Part shown: in pieces, positions 45,958-50,785 of the stretch | How the letters are laid out: each line of letters starts with the position of its first letter | Position numbering within the stretch: the first letter of the stretch is position 1 | Assembly (NCBI GenBank): GCA_009886115.1 | Contig: VFJJ01000064.1 | Location: 1-50,785 of the forward strand | Source of the DNA: Actinomycetota bacterium | GTDB taxonomy: Bacteria; Actinomycetota; Acidimicrobiia; IMCC26256; VFJJ01 | Direction: 5' to 3' | DNA length: 50,785 nt | Program-made: the position numbers and the translations under genes | The notes under the pieces: model-generated | Database searches by the model: none | What the model saw: the letters and a program-made list of their open reading frames with translations, nothing else | What the model was told of the DNA's origin: nothing

Positions 45958-47966
45958 TGGCAGCCACGAGTGTCGCGTCCCCGTCGCGCACCAGCTTGCG
46001 CCGGCCCAAGGCCACCACCGGGGCGCTGTCGTGGTTCACCACGGTCGACCACAAGAAGCTCGGCATCCTCTACATCGTCACCGCCGCGGTGTTCATGGGC
46101 ATCGGCGGCCTCGAGGCGATCCTCATCCGCCTCCAGCTGGCCACCCCCGACGGCACCATCCTCACGGCCAGCCAGTACAACCAGGCGTTCACGATGCACG
46201 GCACGACCATGGTCTTCCTCGTGGTCATGCCCCTGGCGGCCGGCTTCGGCAACTACCTCATGCCGTTGCAGATCGGCGCCCGCGACGTCGCCTTCCCCCG
46301 GGTCAACGCCCTCGGGTACTGGGCCTTCCTCACCGGAGGCCTCTTCCTCTACAGCAGCATCTTCCTCGGGGGCATGGCATCGGGCGGCTGGTTCGGCTAC
46401 GCCCCGCTCTCGACGGGCGACAACCTGGTCGGGAGCGCTCTGGCCGGCACCCCGTTCGTGGGGAGCGGTCAGACCTTCTGGGCCCTGGGACTGATCTTCA
46501 CCGGCCTCGGGTCGCTCGTCGGAGCCATCAACTTCATCGTGACCATCGTGAACATGCGGGCCCCGGGGATGCGGCTCATGCGCATGCCGGTGTTCACCTG
46601 GATGATCACCGTCATTTCGTTCCTGCTGCTGTTCGCCATGCCGGTGATCACCGTGGCGCTGATCCAGATGTTCGTCGACCGCCAGTACGGGACGAGCTTC
46701 TTCACCACGGCCAACGGCGGTGATCCGCTGCTGTGGCAGCACCTGTTCTGGATCTTCGGCCATCCCGAGGTGTACATCCTGATCCTCCCCGGGATGGGCA
46801 TCGTCTCCGAGATCCTCCCCACCGCCGCCCGCAAGCCGCTCTTCGGCTACTCGTTCGTGGTGTTCGCGGGCGTGGCGATCGGCTTCATGGGCTGGGGGGT
46901 CTGGGCGCACCACATGTTCGCCACCGGCCTCGGACCGGTCGCGGTCACGGCGTTCTCGCTGTCGACGATGTTCATCGCCGTGCCGACGGGCGTGAAGATC
47001 TTCAACTGGATCGCCACCCTGTGGGGTGGCGCGATCAAGTTCACGGTCCCGATGATGTTCTCGATCGCCTTCATCGGCCTGTTCGTCGTCGGGGGCCTCT
47101 CGGGTGTCACCCACGCCTTCGCGGCCAGCGACCGACAACAAACCGACACCTATTACATCGTCGCCCACTTCCACTACGTGCTCTTCGGTGGCGGCATGAT
47201 GGCGTTCATCGGCGGGGCGTACTTCTACTTCCCGAAGATGTTCGGCCGCATGCTCAACGAGCGTGTCGGCAAGCTCAACTTCTGGCTGATGTTCATCGGC
47301 ACGAACCTCACGTTCGGCCCCATGCACATCCTCGGCCTCGAAGGTCAGCCCCGCCGCACCTACACCTATCCCGAGGGTTACAACTGGGAGCACTGGAACC
47401 TGGTGGCCACCATCGGGTCGCTGATCCTGGCCCTGTCGTTCGTGGTGTTCCTGGGCAACTGGATCTGGGCCATCGGCATGAAGAAGGGCGAGATCGCCGG
47501 CGACGACCCCTGGGACGGTCGCACGCTCGAATGGTCGATCTCCTCGCCGCCGCCCGAGTACAACTTCGCCGTCGTGCCCCAGGTCGAGAACCGTGACGAC
47601 TTCTGGCATCGGAAGTACACCGAGGACGAGAACGGCTTCCTGGTACGGCGCATCTCGGGTGGATCCGACGGGGGTGCCACGACGCCCACGACGACCCTCG
47701 AGAAGTCCCACGAGGCCGGCGACGGGGGCGACGGTCCCCACGATGGCGACGACCACGGCGGCCACGGCGACGGCGACGGTGACGGCGGCCACGGCGACGG
47801 GCACGGCATCCACCTGCCCAACCCGTCGTACCATCCGTTCGTGCTGGCGCTGGGCCTGCCCTTCATCGGCTGGGGCCTCATCAACCACTGGGGATGGCTG
47901 ATCCCCGGGGCGATCTTCGTGTTCTGGGGCGTGGTGGGCTGGATGCTCGAGCCCGCCAGCGAATGA
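45957..47966 (+). CDS. ctaD: cytochrome c oxidase subunit I
   Basis: 669 residues; ATG 45957 has GAGGGAG upstream. Twelve-helix heme-copper oxidase core with heme a ligand in 'MHGTTMVFLVVMP', CuB/Tyr region 'HLFWIFGHPEVYILILPGMG' and heme a3/a ligands in 'AHFHYVLFGGGM'. The C-terminus is extended by a His/Asp/Gly-rich linker (about 580-625) and two more hydrophobic segments ending 'FWGVVGWMLEP', a possible fused subunit-IV-like part. It reduces oxygen at the heme a3-CuB site and pumps protons. Confidence 0.97.
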   Translation: MAATSVASPSRTSLRRPKATTGALSWFTTVDHKKLGILYIVTAAVFMGIGGLEAILIRLQLATPDGTILTASQYNQAFTMHGTTMVFLVVMPLAAGFGNYLMPLQIGARDVAFPRVNALGYWAFLTGGLFLYSSIFLGGMASGGWFGYAPLSTGDNLVGSALAGTPFVGSGQTFWALGLIFTGLGSLVGAINFIVTIVNMRAPGMRLMRMPVFTWMITVISFLLLFAMPVITVALIQMFVDRQYGTSFFTTANGGDPLLWQHLFWIFGHPEVYILILPGMGIVSEILPTAARKPLFGYSFVVFAGVAIGFMGWGVWAHHMFATGLGPVAVTAFSLSTMFIAVPTGVKIFNWIATLWGGAIKFTVPMMFSIAFIGLFVVGGLSGVTHAFAASDRQQTDTYYIVAHFHYVLFGGGMMAFIGGAYFYFPKMFGRMLNERVGKLNFWLMFIGTNLTFGPMHILGLEGQPRRTYTYPEGYNWEHWNLVATIGSLILALSFVVFLGNWIWAIGMKKGEIAGDDPWDGRTLEWSISSPPPEYNFAVVPQVENRDDFWHRKYTEDENGFLVRRISGGSDGGATTPTTTLEKSHEAGDGGDGPHDGDDHGGHGDGDGDGGHGDGHGIHLPNPSYHPFVLALGLPFIGWGLINHWGWLIPGAIFVFWGVVGWMLEPASE

Positions 47967-48595
47967 AGGGTTCCGACGTGTCGGCAGTGAGCACACACAA
48001 CGACGAGCACGCCTCGAGCACGGGCTACTCGAACAACAAGGTCGCCATGTGGGCGTTCCTGGGTTCTGAGTGCCTGTTCTTCGGCGCGTTCATCTCGTCA
48101 TATCTGCTCTACAAGAACCGGACCGGACCGGCGGCGACAGGGCCCTATCCGAAGGATCTCTTCGACATCCCGTTCACATCGGTGACCTCGTTCATCCTGC
48201 TCGTGAGCTCGCTGTCGATGGTGCTGGCGCTGTCGGCCATCCAGAAGAACGACCCCCGCCGCATGCGGGTCTGGCTGGTCTGCACGGCGGCGCTCGGCAT
48301 GCTGTTCGTGGCCTGCCAGGTCTTCGAGTTCACCGAGTTCCTTCGTGAGGGCATGAGCCCGTCCTCGAGCGTTGCCGCGACGGCCTTCTACATCCTCACC
48401 GGCTTCCACGGGGCCCACGTCACCATCGGTGTGCTGATGCTGCTGGGCCAGGCCGGGGCCTCCCTCGTCGACGAGCGCCGCGGGGCGCCGTGGACGTCGC
48501 AACGGGCCGAGGGGGTCGAGATCTTCGGCCTGTACTGGCACTTCGTCGACATCGTGTGGATCATCATCTTCACCGTCATCTATCTCATCAAGTAG
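47963..48595 (+). CDS. ctaE: cytochrome c oxidase subunit III
   Basis: 210 residues; ATG 47963 overlaps the ctaD stop (ATGA). A GTG at 47978 with AAGGG upstream is an alternative start. Five membrane segments with 'MWAFLGSECLFFGAFISSYLLY', 'FHGAHVTIGVLMLL' and 'YWHFVDIVWIIIFTVIYL', all typical of subunit III. It stabilises subunit I and its proton uptake. Confidence 0.96.
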   Translation: MKGSDVSAVSTHNDEHASSTGYSNNKVAMWAFLGSECLFFGAFISSYLLYKNRTGPAATGPYPKDLFDIPFTSVTSFILLVSSLSMVLALSAIQKNDPRRMRVWLVCTAALGMLFVACQVFEFTEFLREGMSPSSSVAATAFYILTGFHGAHVTIGVLMLLGQAGASLVDERRGAPWTSQRAEGVEIFGLYWHFVDIVWIIIFTVIYLIK

Positions 48596-48633
48596 CCGAT
48601 AGCTCATCACAGAGCCGAGAGCGCATCGACGAA

Positions 48634-48666
48634 CCGGTACGGCGCCCGAGCCGGGATCCGTACCGG
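48634..48666 (+). terminator. hairpin between ctaE and ctaF
   Basis: CCGGTACGG pairs with CCGTACCGG (9 bp perfect), and inside them CCCG/CGGG adds 4 bp around a 3-base loop. Without a T-tract it may be an attenuator, processing site or mRNA stabiliser rather than a full terminator, since ctaF follows in the same direction. Confidence 0.45.
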
Positions 48667-48711
48667 CCGGTGAGCGTGACGGAGCAGCGCAACCAGCGGG
48701 GAAGGGGCGCA

Positions 48712-49188
48712 GTGACCCAGACGGTCGAACACAGCGAAGTGGGCGAGCGGCCGGAGCGGCTGGCCCTTGGCGCGGGCGACGATCACGCGTCCGAGCACGA
48801 CCCGGCGCACGCGCACCCGGGTCCCGGCAAGTACGTCGTCGTCGGCGTGGTGTTGGCCGTCTTCACCGGGATCGAGATCTGGCTCTCGTATGCCGACATG
48901 AACGAGCGCCTGCGCACGGCCTCGTTGCTGTTCTTCATGGTCGTGAAGTTCGTGCTGGTCGTCATGTACTTCATGCACCTGCGCTTCGACAACCCGATCT
49001 TCCGACGGTTCTTCATCCTGGGGATCCTGCTGGCCCTGTTCGTGTACACGATCCTCCTGCGGGCCGAGCACGCCGACCTGGGCGACAGCGTGAGGTCGGA
49101 GACGAGCGGCGAAGAGACGCCCGCCGGTGAGGGCGACGGCGGCTCGGGAGCCACGGCCGAGACCCCGGCGACCTCCGCGGGCGGCTGA
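48712..49188 (+). CDS. ctaF: cytochrome c oxidase subunit IV-like membrane protein
   Basis: 158 residues from GTG 48712, chosen because GAAGGGG lies 4 bases upstream. An N-terminal His/Asp-rich soluble part is followed by three membrane segments ('YVVVGVVLAVFTGIEIWLSY', 'TASLLFFMVVKFVLVVMYFM' and 'FILGILLALFVYTILL'). The 'KFVLVVMYFMHL' helix is characteristic of prokaryotic subunit IV (COX4_pro/CtaF). The C-terminal 35 residues are an acidic Gly/Glu/Thr tail. Confidence 0.85.
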   Translation: MTQTVEHSEVGERPERLALGAGDDHASEHDPAHAHPGPGKYVVVGVVLAVFTGIEIWLSYADMNERLRTASLLFFMVVKFVLVVMYFMHLRFDNPIFRRFFILGILLALFVYTILLRAEHADLGDSVRSETSGEETPAGEGDGGSGATAETPATSAGG

Positions 49189-49205
49189 GGAGTTCCGCCT
49201 CCATC

Positions 49206-50126
49206 ATGGGAAGCCTTCTCGCCACGCTGGCCGGTGCCCCGGCGCCGTACACCGAGTTCCACCTGCACCCCGACATCGTGGTGTTGGTGGTCGCGCTCGG
49301 AGGCACGTACCTGTGGGCAGTGCGGCGCTTCGGCCCCCGCCACGCACCCCGCCCCGATCAGCCGGTGTCGACGTTCCAGGCCACCTGCTTCGCCACCGGG
49401 CTCATCTCGATGTGGCTGGTCACGTCGTGGCCGCTGCACGACCTGGCCGAGAACTACCTCTTCAGCGCACACATGAGCCAGCACCTCGTGCTCATGTTCA
49501 TCACGCCGCCGTTGCTGTTGATCGGCACGCCCGGATGGCTGGTGCGGGCTGCCCTCGGCCACGGCGCGATGTTCCGCATCGTGCGCTGGGTCACACGCGC
49601 GCTGCCGGCGTTCGTGATCGGCACCGGGATGCTGGTGCTCGTGCACGCACCGCCGTTCATCGAGATCCAGGTCAGGTGGATGCTCGTGCACGGCCTCGTC
49701 CACCAGCTGATGCTCGTGGCCGGGATCATCACGTGGATGCCCGTCCTCAGCCCGCTTCCCGAGCTGCCCCGCCTGTCGCGACCCACCCAGCTCATGTACC
49801 TGTTCCTGCAATCGGTGCTGCCGACGGTTCCCGGGGCGTTCATCACCTTCGCCGAGATCCCCCTGTTCGACCACTACAAGACCACGCCGTCGCTGTGGGG
49901 CTGGAGTGCGCTCGACGATCAACAGATCGCCGGTCTGCTCATGAAGGTGGGCCTGGGGCTGTCGCTGTGGGTCATCATCACCGCGTTGTTCTGCGCCTGG
50001 CAGGGCGACGAGGAACGCCGTGAGCACCGGGCCCGCGATGGCCACCTGCCCGACGAATGGGACGCAATCGAGCGGGCGTTCCTCGGTACGACCCCGACCA
50101 CCCGAGAGGAACTGGCCACACGATGA
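49206..50126 (+). CDS. ctaG: cytochrome c oxidase assembly protein, CtaG (caa3) family
   Basis: 306 residues, seven predicted membrane segments. It contains 'HDLAENYLFSAHMSQHLVLM', 'PPLLLIGTPGWLVR', 'HGLVHQLMLVAGIITWMPVL' and 'DQQIAGLLMKVG', the pattern of the CtaG_caa3 family used for copper delivery or assembly of the oxidase. ATG 49206 is 17 bases after ctaF. It overlaps the next gene by four bases (ATGA). Confidence 0.9.
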   Translation: MGSLLATLAGAPAPYTEFHLHPDIVVLVVALGGTYLWAVRRFGPRHAPRPDQPVSTFQATCFATGLISMWLVTSWPLHDLAENYLFSAHMSQHLVLMFITPPLLLIGTPGWLVRAALGHGAMFRIVRWVTRALPAFVIGTGMLVLVHAPPFIEIQVRWMLVHGLVHQLMLVAGIITWMPVLSPLPELPRLSRPTQLMYLFLQSVLPTVPGAFITFAEIPLFDHYKTTPSLWGWSALDDQQIAGLLMKVGLGLSLWVIITALFCAWQGDEERREHRARDGHLPDEWDAIERAFLGTTPTTREELATR

Positions 50127-50785
50127 ACACCAACCAGTATCTGCGCGAGCGGGTGTTCTCCCCGCTGCTGTTGACGGTCGTCGCCGGTGGCCTCATCGCG
50201 ACGGTGATCATCAACCTGTCCCGGGTCTTCATTGCCATCGGCGCCGGCGTCGGGATCTACATCTCGTCGGCGATCGCGCTCGTCATCCTCTTCGTCGCGA
50301 TCTGGGCGGCCACCCGTCCCAAGCTCTCGGCCCAGGCGGGCATGTTCGTGCTGGCGTTCGCGGCCATCGGCTCGATCGTCGCCGGCTCGATCAGCTGGGA
50401 CAAGTCCAACGCCCACGGCGAGGGTGGCGAGGCGGCCATCGCCTACGCCGCTGTGCTCGAGGTCAGCGCCGCCAACTTCTTCTTCGATCCGGAAGCGATC
50501 GAGGCCGAGGTCAGCCCCGAGGTTCCCGGCGTGCACTTCGTGCTCACGTCGGTCGACGCCACGCACAACATCCAGATCGAAGGTGTCGGCGAGGGCGTGG
50601 TGGTCGAGGCTGGGCTCGGGGCCACCGCAGAAAGCACGATCGCCTTGCCTGCGGGCTCCTACACGTTCTTTTGCGCCGTCAGCGGTCATCGGGCTGCGGG
50701 CATGGTCGGCCAGCTCGTGGTGACCGAGACGACAGACCTGGTGCCGGTCGGCGGGATCGCCGACGGCGAGGGCGAGGCACCGGCG
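50123..50785 (+). CDS. membrane-anchored cupredoxin (partial, 3' end outside window)
   Basis: 221 codons visible from ATG 50123, still open at the window edge. Three hydrophobic segments in the first 95 residues (ending 'FAAIGSIVAGSISW') are followed by an outer cupredoxin domain. 'VDATHNIQIEGV' supplies one His ligand, and 'YTFFCAVSGHRAAGM' supplies Cys, His and Met, the type-1 copper set. It is coupled to ctaG. It may carry electrons to, or copper into, the oxidase. The end of the gene and any further domain cannot be seen. Confidence 0.8.
   Translation, partial: MNTNQYLRERVFSPLLLTVVAGGLIATVIINLSRVFIAIGAGVGIYISSAIALVILFVAIWAATRPKLSAQAGMFVLAFAAIGSIVAGSISWDKSNAHGEGGEAAIAYAAVLEVSAANFFFDPEAIEAEVSPEVPGVHFVLTSVDATHNIQIEGVGEGVVVEAGLGATAESTIALPAGSYTFFCAVSGHRAAGMVGQLVVTETTDLVPVGGIADGEGEAPA

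Noticed and set aside
45792-47996. 734-codon minus-strand open frame opposite ctaD
   Set aside because: Antisense to a clear cytochrome oxidase subunit I; no motif of its own.

Overview
The window is high-GC DNA from an actinobacterium. A menaquinone pathway, a BldD-type regulator with a complete cyclic-di-GMP signature, a FolP2-type dihydropteroate synthase, an lhr-nei pair and a caa3-type oxidase all point to Actinomycetota. The overall gene order and a 'WWQASDGKWYPP' protein suggest the class Acidimicrobiia. That class assignment is inference; no rRNA gene is present to confirm it.

Positions 1-6285 look like one end of a genomic island. They hold a partial HlyD-like adaptor with a peptidoglycan-binding domain, a three-gene set (ECF-like sigma factor, membrane protein, secreted beta/gamma-crystallin), a decayed integrase, and an intact tyrosine integrase facing away from the 3' end of a tRNA-Ala(GGC) at 6286-6358. 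The start of the sigma-factor gene is buried in a long hairpin, and a second anti-Shine-Dalgarno copy sits in the loop of an upstream hairpin. This is the strongest candidate for an undescribed regulatory device in the window.

Positions 6500-19618 are core genes on the plus strand: leuS, a small HExxH protein, a membrane protein with a duplicated domain, comEA, comEC (without its nuclease domain), folP2-like, holA, a lipoprotein and lepA, with rpsT on the opposite strand. The comEA/comEC junction carries an 18-bp-arm palindrome followed at once by a dense G-run block.

Positions 19619-33080 hold an LLM-class oxidoreductase (minus), menB and menD (plus), then a minus-strand series: a protein of unknown function, lhr, nei, menG, menF and a FliS-like protein. 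MenB, MenD, MenF and MenG cover four steps of menaquinone synthesis.

Positions 33154-44413 are a tightly packed, mostly overlapping plus-strand series: hemW, hrcA, dnaJ, rsmE, a bldD-like regulator, mtaB, a HIT protein, phoH, ybeY, a CBS/CorC membrane protein and era. The one loose spot is a 533-base gap between hrcA and dnaJ.

Positions 44660 to the end encode the aerobic terminal oxidase: ctaC (fused to cytochrome c), ctaD, ctaE, ctaF, ctaG and a membrane-anchored cupredoxin cut by the window edge. Menaquinone made by the men genes would feed the electron transport chain that ends in this oxidase.
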